Source: Pseudomonas oleovorans subsp. oleovorans (GTDB lineage Bacteria > Pseudomonadota > Gammaproteobacteria > Pseudomonadales > Pseudomonadaceae). From it: a stretch of DNA of 64,000 bases. Within the stretch, counting starts at the first letter, position 1; each line of letters opens with the position of its first letter. Positions 21,962 through 30,872 of this stretch are shown in pieces. A program made the translations under genes and the position numbers. The stretch covers positions 62,001-126,000 of the forward strand of contig NZ_NIUB01000007.1 of assembly GCF_002197815.1 (NCBI RefSeq), written 5' to 3'. Under the pieces are notes generated by a model. The model was not told the origin of the DNA and ran no database searches. It worked only from the letters and a program-made list of their open reading frames with translations.

Positions 21962-22010
21962 GAAACGGCGTAGCCGGACGACCGAGCAGCAAAGTCGACG
22001 ACAGACAAAC

Positions 22011-22038
22011 AAAGAGGCCCGCAAATGCGGGTCTCTTT
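22011..22038. terminator. Bidirectional terminator between terC and acyl-CoA dehydrogenase
   Basis: AAAGAGGCCCGC, AAAT loop, GCGGGTCTCTTT: a 12-bp stem with one G-T pair whose A- and T-rich ends serve both converging genes. Confidence 0.85.
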
Positions 22039-22054
22039 GCTTTGGCTTGCGGGA

Positions 22055-23284
22055 TCAGCGGCTGGCTTTCATCACGTCGCGCGGCACGTACTTGCCAATC
22101 TCAAACTTGCCGATGGCTGCGCGATGCACCTCGTCCGGGCCATCGGCCAGGCGCAGGGTGCGCTGCATGGCGTACCAGTAGGCCAGCGGGAAGTCGTTGG
22201 AAACCCCGGCACCGCCATGCATCTGGATCGCCCGGTCGATCACCTTGAGCGCCACGTTGGGCGCCACCACCTTGATCTGGGCGATTTCACTGGCGGCGAT
22301 CTTGTTGCCCACGGTATCCATCATGTAGGCCGCGTTCAGGGTCAGCAGACGCGCCTGGTTGATCTCCATGCGCGAATCGGCGATGTGATCGATATTGCCA
22401 CCCAGGCGCGCCAGCGGCTTGCCAAAGGCGGTGCGCGAAACGGCGCGCTTGCACATCAGCTCCAGGGCGCGCTCGGCCATGCCGATCGAACGCATGCAGT
22501 GGTGGATGCGGCCCGGGCCGAGGCGCCCCTGGGCGATCTCGAAGCCACGCCCTTCACCGAGCAGTACGCTCTCGTAGGGCACGCGCACGTTCTCGAACAA
22601 CACTTCGGCATGGCCATGCGGCGCATCGTCATAACCGAACACCGGCAGCGGGCGCAGTACGGTGACGCCTGGCGCATCCATCGGCACCAGGATCATCGAG
22701 TGCTGTTGGTGGCGCGGCGCGTCCGGGTTGGTCAGACCCATGAAGATCATCACCTTGCAGCGCGGGTCGCAGGCACCGGAGGTCCACCATTTGCGACCGT
22801 TGATGACCCACTCATCGCCCTCGCGGCGAGCATTGGCCTGCATGTTGGTGGCGTCGCTCGAGGCCACGCCCGGCTCGGTCATGGCAAAGGCGGAACGAAT
22901 CTCGCCGGACAGCAGCGGCTCCAGCCATTGCTGCTTTTGCGCCTCGTTGCCGTAACGCACCAGCACTTCCATGTTGCCGGTATCCGGCGCGGCGCAGTTG
23001 AACGGCTCGGGGCCGATCAGCGAGCGACCCATGATCTCCGCCAACGGTGCATATTCGGTGTTGGTCAGGCCGGCGCCGTAGTCCGACTCGGGCAGAAACA
23101 GGTTCCACAGACCTTCGGCTTTGGCCTTGTTCTTCAGCTCCTCCATGATCGCGGTCGGCTGCCAACGATCACCTTCGGCCACCTGCTGCTCGAACACCGC
23201 TTCAGCCGGGTAGATGTGCGCCTCCATGAATGCACTGACGCGCTCACGCAGCTCTTGAACCTTCGGGGAATAGGCGAAATCCAT
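22055..23284 (-). CDS. Acyl-CoA dehydrogenase
   Basis: FAD flavoenzyme (409 aa) catalysing alpha,beta-dehydrogenation of an acyl-CoA. It has the FAD-binding [17 protein letters not shown] and [16 protein letters not shown], the CoA-site region [21 protein letters not shown], and a C-terminal [33 protein letters not shown] with the conserved Arg. The closest family type is the long/branched-chain ACAD11-like group, not medium-chain FadE. The ATG at 23284 is preceded by AGGTAA. It is divergent from a LysR gene that probably regulates it. The physiological substrate cannot be read from sequence. Confidence 0.88.
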   Translation of the reverse strand: MDFAYSPKVQELRERVSAFMEAHIYPAEAVFEQQVAEGDRWQPTAIMEELKNKAKAEGLWNLFLPESDYGAGLTNTEYAPLAEIMGRSLIGPEPFNCAAPDTGNMEVLVRYGNEAQKQQWLEPLLSGEIRSAFAMTEPGVASSDATNMQANARREGDEWVINGRKWWTSGACDPRCKVMIFMGLTNPDAPRHQQHSMILVPMDAPGVTVLRPLPVFGYDDAPHGHAEVLFENVRVPYESVLLGEGRGFEIAQGRLGPGRIHHCMRSIGMAERALELMCKRAVSRTAFGKPLARLGGNIDHIADSRMEINQARLLTLNAAYMMDTVGNKIAASEIAQIKVVAPNVALKVIDRAIQMHGGAGVSNDFPLAYWYAMQRTLRLADGPDEVHRAAIGKFEIGKYVPRDVMKASR

Positions 23285-23372
23285 GGAATTACCTGTTTGT
23301 AATAAAGGGTGAGAGGTTGTGGAAATGATGCTAGAACAGCGCTTAGGATTTATCTAACCTATTTTCAGCGTG

Positions 23373-23386
23373 TATGAACATTCATA
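23373..23386. promoter_or_regulatory. Candidate LysR operator
   Basis: TATGAACATTCATA is a dyad (TATGAA, 2 nt, TTCATA) in the AT-rich 150-nt gap between the divergent acyl-CoA dehydrogenase and LysR genes. It is a reasonable LysR-type recognition half, but its assignment is inference. Confidence 0.4.
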
Positions 23387-23434
23387 ACCTATATATGATC
23401 GATTGATATCGACGCCCCCTGGAGCACTGCCGGC

Positions 23435-24370
23435 ATGAACCTGACCAAGGTGGATCTGAACCTCTTCATCGTCTTCGACGCCATCTACACCGAGGCCAAC
23501 CTGACCCGTGCCGGGCAGATCGTCGGCATTACCCAGCCAGCGGTTTCCAACGCCCTCGCCCGTCTGCGCGAAACCTTCAACGACCCGCTGTTCGTGCGCA
23601 CCGCCCAGGGCATGGTGCCGACGCCGATGGCGCAGAACATCATCGGTCCGGTACGCAACGCCCTGCAGTTGTTGCGCGTTTCCGTGCAGGAAAGCCGAAC
23701 CTTCAACCCGCAGCAGGCCGGCAAGACCTACCGCATCAGCATGACCGACCTGTCGGAGCAGATCCTCCTGCCACCGCTGTTCCAGCGCCTGCGTCGCCTG
23801 GCGCCGAGCGTATGCATCGAGAGCTTCCTGGCCAAGCGCCGCGAAACCACCAAGGAGCTGGCCGCCGGCCGGCTCGATTTTGCCGTCGACGCGCCACTCA
23901 ATACCGACCCGCAGGTTCGTCACGTCAAGCTGCTGGATGATCGCTATGTCTGCGCCATGCGCCCTGGCCACCCAATGGCCAAGGAAAAGATCAGCCTCGA
24001 CGAATACCTGTCGCTGAGCCACATCCACATCTCCAGCCGCCGCAGTGGCTTAGGCTATGTGGATCTGGCCCTTGGCAAGATGGGCATCCAGCGCAAGATT
24101 GCCCTGCGCTCGCAACACTATCTGATGGCCAGTAGCGTGATACAGCAGACCGACATGGTGATGACCGTGCCGGAGCGTTTCGCCCGCCGCCACAACCTGC
24201 ATCATGTGACCTTACCGGTCGGTGATGTGCCGGCGCTGGAAACGCACCTGTACTGGCATGAGAGTACCGATCAGGACCCGGCCAACCGCTGGATGCGCGA
24301 GCAGATGATCGAACTGGCGCAGCAGGTCATTGCGCAGGAAAAGAAAGCTGATCAGGCCGCTACCGCCTGA
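23435..24370 (+). CDS. LysR-family transcriptional regulator
   Basis: A 311-aa regulator with an N-terminal winged helix-turn-helix (residues 6-65: LNLFIVFDAIYTEANLTRAGQIVGITQPAVSNALARLRETFNDPLFVR). A periplasmic-binding-like effector domain follows (about 90-300, from YRISMTDLSEQILLPPLFQRL). The ATG at 23435 has GGAG upstream. Its divergent position and shared 150-nt gap suggest it controls the acyl-CoA dehydrogenase and itself. The effector is unknown, possibly an acyl-CoA or fatty acid. The helix-turn-helix resembles the NodD/LeuO-like subgroup. Confidence 0.9.
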   Translation: MNLTKVDLNLFIVFDAIYTEANLTRAGQIVGITQPAVSNALARLRETFNDPLFVRTAQGMVPTPMAQNIIGPVRNALQLLRVSVQESRTFNPQQAGKTYRISMTDLSEQILLPPLFQRLRRLAPSVCIESFLAKRRETTKELAAGRLDFAVDAPLNTDPQVRHVKLLDDRYVCAMRPGHPMAKEKISLDEYLSLSHIHISSRRSGLGYVDLALGKMGIQRKIALRSQHYLMASSVIQQTDMVMTVPERFARRHNLHHVTLPVGDVPALETHLYWHESTDQDPANRWMREQMIELAQQVIAQEKKADQAATA

Positions 24371-24492
24371 TCGTTCAGCGCTTGATGCAAGAAGGCCCGC
24401 ATGTGCGGGCCTTCTTGCTGGTACCTGAACGCAGGATGCGTGATGCCGAAGCTGGCCTGGGTGGCGGTGATGTTCTTGATCAGGTTGTTCAT
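24352..24492 (-). CDS. Possible small protein, 46 aa
   Basis: An open frame of 46 codons starting MNNLIKNITATQASFGITHP. It has a strong ribosome site (GAAGGAAGGG, 5 nt before the ATG at 24492) and an AT-rich upstream region with a TATTCT -10-like box. I do not recognise it. Against it: the frame reads through the perfect 13-bp terminator stem at 24388-24417 and overlaps the last codons of the convergent LysR gene. The true product may be truncated or non-functional. Confidence 0.3.
   Translation of the reverse strand: MNNLIKNITATQASFGITHPAFRYQQEGPHMRAFLHQALNDQAVAA
24388..24417. terminator. Terminator of the LysR gene
   Basis: CAAGAAGGCCCGC, ATGT loop, GCGGGCCTTCTTG: a perfect 13-bp stem starting 18 nt after the lysR stop. 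Confidence 0.8.
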
Positions 24493-24616
24493 TACAACCC
24501 TTCCTTCGTGTGTGGAGTTGATGGCGCACAGAATATCCAATGCACTCGATTAAAAAACAGCAAAACACCGGCAATTAATATCAAATAAATATCTACTTGG
24601 CCGTCAGACGCTGCCT

Positions 24617-26008
24617 TTACGGTTCGAGCAGATAGCGCTCACGGTCATAAGCAAGGTAGTACTTATTCACCGCATTCACATAACTCACCACGCCCATGCC
24701 CATCTGCTCCATGGCCACACGTTCGACCTGGAAGAACCACTGATTGGGATTGAGGCCACGCCTGCGAGCCTCGGCGCGCAGGCTCTGCACCCGCTGCGGC
24801 CCCAGGTTGTAGCCAGCCAGGACGAAGGCCATGCGCTCGCGCTCGTTGAGCTGCGGGCTGTTGAAGAAGTTGCGGCGGATCATCGCCAGGTACTTGCTGC
24901 TGGCCTGGACGTTACCGTCGAGGTTCTGAATGTTGCTCACCCCGACGCTACGCGCTGCCGCCGGGGTGATCTGCATCAGCCCGGTCGCGCCGCTGGCGCC
25001 GCGCGCCGATGGGTTCAACGTCGACTCCTTGAATGCTAGCGCAGCCAGCATCAGCCAATCGAAACCCTGCTGCTCGGCATGCTGCTGCAGCACCGGGCGC
25101 ACCTTCTCCAGACGCTGTCGTTCAGTGCGCCCCAGCGGCGAATGCACCTTGTATAAGCGGCGATAGACACGTTGGAACGCCGCATCCTGGTCGGCCGGGC
25201 TCTGATAGCTACTGAAGAAACGGTCGATACTGGCTCGTAGCATCGGCGCATCGGGGCGCATGAACCATTTCATGTCGCCATCACGTGCCAGGACCAGATG
25301 CTTGTCGACGCGCAACTTGGGCATCACCTTGGCCCAACGTTCGGCGATCGGCAGCTCCACCGCAGTACGCTCGAAGATGCCGGCCTGGACCATTTCCAGT
25401 ACATCTTCGACGGCCAGGCTGGGGTCGACCCACTCGACCACGATGGGCGGCAGTTTGCGCTCAGCCAGTTGCTGGTTGATCAACCGTAGCGCGTCACCCA
25501 CGGCGCTACCCGCTGGCAATGAAAGACTACGCCCGGCCAGCTGTTCGAGGCTGCGGTAATGCCGGTTACCCTGCTTCGACACCAGCACCAGCGGTACTCC
25601 GCGGCGAATCGCCGTACTGGCACTGACATCATGCCCGGTGCGCACATTGAGCAGTTCGCCGGGCGCAACCAGATCGCCCTCGCCGCGCTGCAATGCGCCA
25701 AGCAACTGATCCTTGGCTTTGGGGATGATCTTCAGTCTGAGGCTGCGACCATCTCGGGCATTGCGGTTGAGGTACTGCTCGAACGCCCGTAGGCGGTGAT
25801 ATTCGACGCCAATGCTCTGGCCCTTGACCGAGCCCGAGCTGTTGCGGCTCTGATTGACCAGCACCCGTAGCTCACCACTGCTGCGAATCGTCGGCAGATC
25901 GCGCGCACTGCGGGCCTGACTGCCGACCTCCGGCGGGCCGGCCACGCGCGCACTGACCGACAACGGCAGCGCAGCCAGTAGGCACAGGATCAGCAGCAAT
26001 CGCGACAT
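24617..26008 (-). CDS. Membrane-bound lytic murein transglycosylase F-like protein
   Basis: Cleaves peptidoglycan to anhydro-muropeptides. 463 aa: signal peptide (1-20), then an SBP_bac_3-like domain (about 40-270: RSSGELRVLVNQSRNSSGSV and DLVAPGELLNVRTGHDVS), then a lytic transglycosylase domain. The latter has the catalytic Glu in AALAFKESTLNPSARGASGATGLMQITPAAARSVGV and continues with YLAMIRRNFFNSPQLNERERMAFVLAGYNLGPQRV. That two-domain order is the MltF type. The ATG at 26008 has GGAGAG upstream; an earlier in-frame start would spoil the signal peptide. Pseudomonads carry two MltF paralogues, and I cannot say which this is. Confidence 0.87.
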   Translation of the reverse strand: MSRLLLILCLLAALPLSVSARVAGPPEVGSQARSARDLPTIRSSGELRVLVNQSRNSSGSVKGQSIGVEYHRLRAFEQYLNRNARDGRSLRLKIIPKAKDQLLGALQRGEGDLVAPGELLNVRTGHDVSASTAIRRGVPLVLVSKQGNRHYRSLEQLAGRSLSLPAGSAVGDALRLINQQLAERKLPPIVVEWVDPSLAVEDVLEMVQAGIFERTAVELPIAERWAKVMPKLRVDKHLVLARDGDMKWFMRPDAPMLRASIDRFFSSYQSPADQDAAFQRVYRRLYKVHSPLGRTERQRLEKVRPVLQQHAEQQGFDWLMLAALAFKESTLNPSARGASGATGLMQITPAAARSVGVSNIQNLDGNVQASSKYLAMIRRNFFNSPQLNERERMAFVLAGYNLGPQRVQSLRAEARRRGLNPNQWFFQVERVAMEQMGMGVVSYVNAVNKYYLAYDRERYLLEP

Positions 26009-26281
26009 CGACTCTCCAGGGAAGGCGGTAGACCGCCGAAGCCTCATCCGGTTGGTGGCTGCTGTACGCCAATACGCGACAGGCGGCTACTGACCGTATA
26101 CCCGCCAAACAAGCTCCAAGGGCGGCAGGGGCGCGGAGATTGGCACAGCCGAGCGCTGCCGCGCCACCCCACAACCTTGCATCAACCTTAAAAACAGCGA
26201 CCAACTTATTGTTTTAAATCGACTTCCTGACGAACGGATAGCATCTGCTATTCTGCCCCCTCGCGTTCAACAGGTGGCACC

Positions 26282-27094
26282 ATGCAACTCATCGATATTG
26301 CCGTCAATCTCACCCACCCCAGCCTCGCGGTGCAGGCCGAGGCGCTGCTCGAACGCGCCTATGCAGCCGGGGTGTGTCAGTTGGTGCTGACCGGCACCAG
26401 TCTGAATGAAAGCGAGGCGAGCCTCGCACTTTGCCGACAGTTGGATAACAGCGGCCAGCGCCTGTTCAGCACCGCCGGGGTCCATCCGCACGACGCCAGC
26501 TCGTGGAACGGCGCCAGCAGCGCTACCCTCAAGGCGCTATTGGCGCAACCACCAGTACGCGCCGTGGGTGAATGCGGGCTGGACTTCGATCGCGATTTCT
26601 CGCCACGCCCGGCACAGGAAAAAGCCCTGGAAGAACAACTGGCGCTTGCCGTCGAATTGCAGATGCCGGTGTTTCTGCATGAACGCGAAGCCAGCCAGCG
26701 CCTGCTGGAAATCCTGCATGACTATCGTGACCGACTGCCAGCGGCCGTGGTGCACTGCTTTACTGGCGAACGCTCTGCACTCTATGCCTATCTCGATCTC
26801 GACCTGCATATCGGCATCACCGGCTGGGTCTGCGACGAACGTCGCGGTACGCACCTGCATCCGCTGCTCAAGGATATCCCCGGCGAGCGCCTGATGCTGG
26901 AGACCGATGCGCCCTTCCTGTTACCGCGCAGCCTGCGGCCAAAGCCCAAGAGCGGGCGTAACGAGCCTGCCTTTCTCGGCGAGGTGCTGCGCGAGGTGGC
27001 GTTGCACCGCGGGCAAAGCGAGGAAACCCTGGCGGCACAGACCACAGCCTGTGCGCGAGCGTTCTTCGATATGCCAGCCATAGTGGAAGACTAA
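26282..27094 (+). CDS. tatD: TatD-family metal-dependent deoxyribonuclease
   Basis: Amidohydrolase-fold nuclease (270 aa) with 3'-5' exonuclease activity, implicated in DNA repair and turnover. Metal ligands are visible: [10 protein letters not shown] (the D-N-T-H variant at the N terminus), [44 protein letters not shown] and [10 protein letters not shown]. The tail [16 protein letters not shown] is the TatD subgroup mark, as against YcfH or YjjV. The ATG at 26282 follows AGGTGG. It is divergent from the lytic transglycosylase; the 273-nt gap shows only a -10-like TATTCT near 26249. Confidence 0.88.
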   Translation: MQLIDIAVNLTHPSLAVQAEALLERAYAAGVCQLVLTGTSLNESEASLALCRQLDNSGQRLFSTAGVHPHDASSWNGASSATLKALLAQPPVRAVGECGLDFDRDFSPRPAQEKALEEQLALAVELQMPVFLHEREASQRLLEILHDYRDRLPAAVVHCFTGERSALYAYLDLDLHIGITGWVCDERRGTHLHPLLKDIPGERLMLETDAPFLLPRSLRPKPKSGRNEPAFLGEVLREVALHRGQSEETLAAQTTACARAFFDMPAIVED

Positions 27095-27194
27095 GGCGCC
27101 AGAGTATTGATTGGCGTCAAGACCCTGGCTGTGTACCGATGCATACTGCTGGCACTTGGCCAATAGCGAACGCAGCGAGACGGATAACAACAGC

Positions 27195-28658
27195 ATGGGC
27201 GCCTGGATCAGCGATCTTTCTCTGAAGTACAAATTCTGGGCGGTCAATGCCGTTGCCTTCGTCATCAGTCTGATGCTGGTGCTGTTCGCCCTGCATACCG
27301 AACAGCAGGCACGCAGCGCCGATGCCAAGCAGGCTGCAATCGCGCAGGCGCGCCTGCTCCAGCAGTGGCCGCAGCAGGCGGCACTGCCCAGTTCGAGCAA
27401 CATCCAGGTGGGCAACGGCAGCCTGCCAGGTGCTCAAGGTGGCCCCGACGCCAGTGGCTGGCAGGCCGTGCAGCATGACGCCCGGTTAGGCGACTCGCCG
27501 GTGATCGGCGCGCAGCGCGTCACCCTCAGCGATGGACGCACCCTGGCGGTCATGGCGCGCGCGCCCAGCCTGCTCGACCTGTTCGCCCAGCACGCGCTGA
27601 CCTATGCCGTCGCAGTTGCCGTGTTGATGCTGTTGCTGCTGGCTGCTTCGCAGCTGTTGATCCGCTTTCTGCTCAGCCATCTCAACACCCTCAAGGACGT
27701 GATACTGCAAGCCGAGCGCAGCGGCGACCTGTCCCTGCGCGTCCCTCTGAGCAGCCGTGACGAGGTCGGCCAGATGGCCGCCGCCTTCAACGCCATGCAA
27801 GCCGGCTATCAGCGCGTGGTCGGCACCGTCGGCCAGGTGGCTGACGAGCTGAACAGTGGCACCCGCGATATGGCCGAGCGCATGGGGGCGGTGCGTCAGG
27901 GCATGCTCAGCCAGCAAAGTGAAACCGATCAGGCTGCCACCGCGATCAACGAGATGTCGGCGACCGTGCAGCATATCGCCGATCACGCTGGTACCACCCG
28001 CGATCAGTCGCTCAATGCCGATCAGCTAGCGCGCGCAGGCCAGCAGGTGGTCGAACGGGTCGAGCAATCCATCGCAGCCCTGTCGCAGGGCGTACGCCAA
28101 AGCGCCGCCAGCATCGAGCGCCTGGCCGAAGACAGCCAGCACATCAGCCGCGTGGTCGGTGTGATTCACGGCATCGCCGAACAGACCAACCTGCTCGCCC
28201 TCAATGCCGCCATCGAGGCCGCCCGCGCCGGTGAAATGGGTCGCGGCTTCGCCGTGGTCGCCGACGAGGTGCGCAACCTGGCCAAGCGCGTGCAGGACTC
28301 CACCGACGAAATCACCCAGATGATCGGCAACCTGCAGGGCGGCACCCGCGACGCCGTGGAGTTCATGCGCGAAAGCTCGGAGAACGCCAACCATTGCGTA
28401 CAACTGGCGCAAGAAGCCGGCGAGTCGCTGGCGGCGATCACCGCCGCCGTGGCGCTGATGCGCGACAGCAATACACAGATCGCCGTGGCCGCCACACAGC
28501 AGAGCCAGGTGGCCGAAGAAATGAGCCGCTCGGTGGTGGGCATTCGTGACGTCACCGAACAGACCGTCGGGCAGACCCTCGAATCGGCCGCCACCAGTCA
28601 GCAACTCGCCCAACTGGCAGGCGAGCTGAACAAGGCCATCGGCCAGTTGCGCCTGTAG
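27195..28658 (+). CDS. Methyl-accepting chemotaxis protein 1
   Basis: Chemoreceptor, 487 aa. It has TM1 at about 13-33, a short periplasmic region (about 35-125, rich in Q/A/G/S), TM2 at about 130-155 and HAMP ([41 protein letters not shown]). The signalling hairpin carries the highly conserved tip [37 protein letters not shown]. The periplasmic part is much smaller than a usual 4HB or dCache domain, so the ligand is obscure. I chose the ATG at 27195 because the upstream frame gives a polar leader without family resemblance. It starts 100 nt after tatD on the same strand. Confidence 0.9.
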   Translation: MGAWISDLSLKYKFWAVNAVAFVISLMLVLFALHTEQQARSADAKQAAIAQARLLQQWPQQAALPSSSNIQVGNGSLPGAQGGPDASGWQAVQHDARLGDSPVIGAQRVTLSDGRTLAVMARAPSLLDLFAQHALTYAVAVAVLMLLLLAASQLLIRFLLSHLNTLKDVILQAERSGDLSLRVPLSSRDEVGQMAAAFNAMQAGYQRVVGTVGQVADELNSGTRDMAERMGAVRQGMLSQQSETDQAATAINEMSATVQHIADHAGTTRDQSLNADQLARAGQQVVERVEQSIAALSQGVRQSAASIERLAEDSQHISRVVGVIHGIAEQTNLLALNAAIEAARAGEMGRGFAVVADEVRNLAKRVQDSTDEITQMIGNLQGGTRDAVEFMRESSENANHCVQLAQEAGESLAAITAAVALMRDSNTQIAVAATQQSQVAEEMSRSVVGIRDVTEQTVGQTLESAATSQQLAQLAGELNKAIGQLRL

Positions 28659-28724
28659 AGGTGGCCCTTTAGGCATAAGCCTATCTGCGCCATAGCCAGG
28701 AGCAATTCGCTCTGCATTGGCGGC

Positions 28725-28756
28725 GATCCTAGACTCGTCTTATCGAGTCGAGGATC
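28725..28756 (+). promoter_or_regulatory. Hairpin covering the ribosome site of the Mpo1-like gene
   Basis: GATCCTAGACTCG (28725-28737) pairs with CGAGTCGAGGATC (28744-28756), 12 of 13 bp, with a 6-nt loop. The AGGA at 28751-28754, 7 nt before the ATG, lies within the right arm, so folding would hide it. It could be a translational switch or a terminator of the upstream chemoreceptor gene. Confidence 0.5.
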
Positions 28757-28761
28757 GTCCC

Positions 28762-29124
28762 ATGAGCAAACGTCACCCCAACCTGCTGGCCTGGCAATGG
28801 CGTCATTACGCCAGCCAGCATCGGCATCCCACCAATCTGCTGCTGCACCTGATCGCCGTGCCACTGTTCCTGCTGTCGCTGATACTGCTGCTGATCGGCC
28901 TATGGCATCTGCGGTTCGTGCCGTTGGCACTGGGCAGCATCGGCCTGATCGCCTCCCTGGCGCTGCAAGCTCACGGCCACAGACTGGAGCAACAGCCTGC
29001 GGAACCCTTCGCCAGCAAGAGCGATGCGCTGAAGCGCCTGCTGTTGGAGCAGTGCGTGACGTTCCCGCGCTTTCTCTTCAGCGGCGCGTGGTGGCGCGCC
29101 TGGCGCCAACGCCGGCGCCACTGA
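28762..29124 (+). CDS. Mpo1/DUF962-like membrane protein
   Basis: Small protein (120 aa) with two hydrophobic helices (about 24-45 and 48-68). The N-terminal HRHPTNLLLHLIAVPLFLL matches the H-x4-N-x3-H-x4-P signature of the Mpo1/DUF962 family, whose yeast member is an iron dioxygenase of 2-hydroxy fatty acids. Bacterial relatives are uncharacterised, so activity is inference. The ATG at 28762 is set by AGGA 7 nt upstream. That ribosome site is embedded in a near-perfect hairpin. The gene converges with the thioesterase gene, whose end lies 1 nt away. Confidence 0.65.
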   Translation: MSKRHPNLLAWQWRHYASQHRHPTNLLLHLIAVPLFLLSLILLLIGLWHLRFVPLALGSIGLIASLALQAHGHRLEQQPAEPFASKSDALKRLLLEQCVTFPRFLFSGAWWRAWRQRRRH

Positions 29125-29125
29125 A

Positions 29126-29923
29126 TCAGGCAAATACGGTCACGGTCTGCCGGCTCAAGGCGATCAGCTCACCTGCAGGTGTCCACATCGCCGCCGCTAC
29201 GTGCCCGTAACCATCGCGGGCATATTCGATGTCCGCGCGATACAGGCACCAGTCTTCGCTGCTGAGAGTGTGTAGCGGCTGAACGAACTCGATGGTCCAG
29301 GTCAGCGAGCTGCCCGGCGCCGGGCTTTTCAGATAGGGCAGCAGCGCAGGCGGCCAGGCATCGACCAGTGCCAGCAAGTGCGCCTCGCTGAGCGCCTGTG
29401 GCTCGCGCTCACCACGCAAACGCACCCAGCCGCCCATCTGCCGCGATGGCGTGTTGCTGAAAGGCATACCGCCAATTCCCCAGCGCATGGCCAGAAAGCG
29501 CGTGAACTCCGGCGTGACGTTGCGCACGTAGGGCAACTCCTGGCACTGCTCCACCGGCGTGATCTGCGGCGCGGCAAGCGCCTCCACGGCAATCGCCGAA
29601 GGGCGCGATGCGCCAAAGCTGCCCTGCACCACGGTCACCACCTGTCCGTCCTGAACCGCGCGTAGGAACATCTGGCTGACCGCCTTGCCCTCGCGCAGCA
29701 CCTCGGCCTGGAAACTGACGGGAACATCCGGCGCCACGGGGCCGACGAAGGTGATGGCCAGCGAGCGTACCGGTCGGCCCTGCGGCACCTTGGCGCGCAT
29801 CGCCTCGAACGCCAGAGCCGCCACCAGACCACCGAAACTGGCGCGCCCCTGCCCCCATTCGGCCGGAATCACCACGGCATCGGCATCGCGGCGCACCGCT
29901 TCGAGCATTTCGGAAAAGATCAT
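29126..29923 (-). CDS. Acyl-CoA thioesterase, double-hotdog (TesB-like)
   Basis: Predicted acyl-CoA thioesterase (265 aa) with two hotdog halves. The N half has GQGRASFGGLVAALAFEAMRAKVP and SLAITFVGPVAPDVPVSFQAEVLREGKAVSQM; the C half has TWTIEFVQPLHTLSSEDWCLYRADIEYARDGYGHVAAAMWTPAGELIALSRQT. That C-half pattern (Y..A.dGyghv.a..W.p.G.l...srQ) is typical of the family. The ATG at 29923 is preferred to the one at 29941 because GAGGTG sits just upstream of it. Substrate chain length cannot be inferred. It stands alone. Confidence 0.82.
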   Translation of the reverse strand: MIFSEMLEAVRRDADAVVIPAEWGQGRASFGGLVAALAFEAMRAKVPQGRPVRSLAITFVGPVAPDVPVSFQAEVLREGKAVSQMFLRAVQDGQVVTVVQGSFGASRPSAIAVEALAAPQITPVEQCQELPYVRNVTPEFTRFLAMRWGIGGMPFSNTPSRQMGGWVRLRGEREPQALSEAHLLALVDAWPPALLPYLKSPAPGSSLTWTIEFVQPLHTLSSEDWCLYRADIEYARDGYGHVAAAMWTPAGELIALSRQTVTVFA

Positions 29924-30029
29924 ACGCACCTCGGCATTCATCGATGGCGACGATCTTAGGGGATGGTGGCAACTGAACGATAGTCCGCAAGGATGCTTAT
30001 TCGGTCATATTTGCGGCGAAAATGTCGCC

Positions 30030-30800
30030 TTATTCCACGCTGGGAAAATCGCCATACAGTGCCAGCAGGGCTCCATCAGCGCGTTGCTCGGCCGCCTGCT
30101 GAGCCTGCAGCCAGATTGCCCGGCAAGGGCCCAGCGACGCCAGCGCATCGGCCTGCGCCAGCCACTGCAGGTGGTCATGCCAGTCGCCAAGGGCGCTTTG
30201 CGCACGTTTGAGCCTGAGCTGCACCGCCTTGCTCAAACGACTTTGTGCCGGGTAGGTTTCAGCAGCGTAGCGCACGCGTTTGATCAGCAGGCGCAGGCGA
30301 TGGCGGTCATGCGCCGGATCGCGTAAGGCGCGGGCCAGTTGTCGTTGCTGGCGCCGCAGGCGGCGCCGGATGCGCTTGTCCACATCGTTCAATTGGCCTT
30401 GCCTGGCAGCTTCACGCCAATTCGCCGGCCAGCCGTCGAGCAACAGCATCAGGTCGGCCAACTCGCCACTGCTGGCAATGGCAACGTAACCTGCGGCGCG
30501 CTGCGCCTCATCGGCAGGCGCCAGATGCACCAGGCCCAGACGAGTCAGCTCGGCCACCAACACCTCACGATCACGCAGCGGCCCACTGAGGCGGCCCAGC
30601 ACTGCGGCTCCCTGCTCCAGAGCATCCACAGCCGGCAAACCGCGCAGCGGACGCAACAGGCTGCGCAATTGCCGCAGGGCGATGCGCAGGTCGTGCAAGG
30701 CCTCGGTGTCAGTGCAGTCAGCCAACCGCGCCTGGCAGGCATACAGCCGCACCTGCAGAGCCAGGACACGCCCCAAACAATGTTCGATGAAATCGCTCAT
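30030..30800 (-). CDS. CHAD domain protein
   Basis: Helical CHAD protein (256 aa), a family that binds inorganic polyphosphate through a basic channel. The conserved His/Arg-rich helices are visible: ALHDLRIALRQLRSLLRPL near the N terminus, RIRRRLRRQQRQLARALRD, and RHRLRLLIKRVRYAAETYP. The final LGDWHDHLQWL is the family's GxxxDxxV/W helix. The ATG at 30800 follows GGGAGGAT. No CYTH domain or ppk gene is present here, so it is a stand-alone CHAD. It lies 72 nt downstream of tgpA on the same strand and may be co-transcribed with it. Confidence 0.82.
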   Translation of the reverse strand: MSDFIEHCLGRVLALQVRLYACQARLADCTDTEALHDLRIALRQLRSLLRPLRGLPAVDALEQGAAVLGRLSGPLRDREVLVAELTRLGLVHLAPADEAQRAAGYVAIASSGELADLMLLLDGWPANWREAARQGQLNDVDKRIRRRLRRQQRQLARALRDPAHDRHRLRLLIKRVRYAAETYPAQSRLSKAVQLRLKRAQSALGDWHDHLQWLAQADALASLGPCRAIWLQAQQAAEQRADGALLALYGDFPSVE

Positions 30801-30872
30801 GCTCGATCCTCCCAAACGACGATGCATCAAGCTAACAACCCGGCCCCCACTCAAACAAGTGACCAATGGTCG

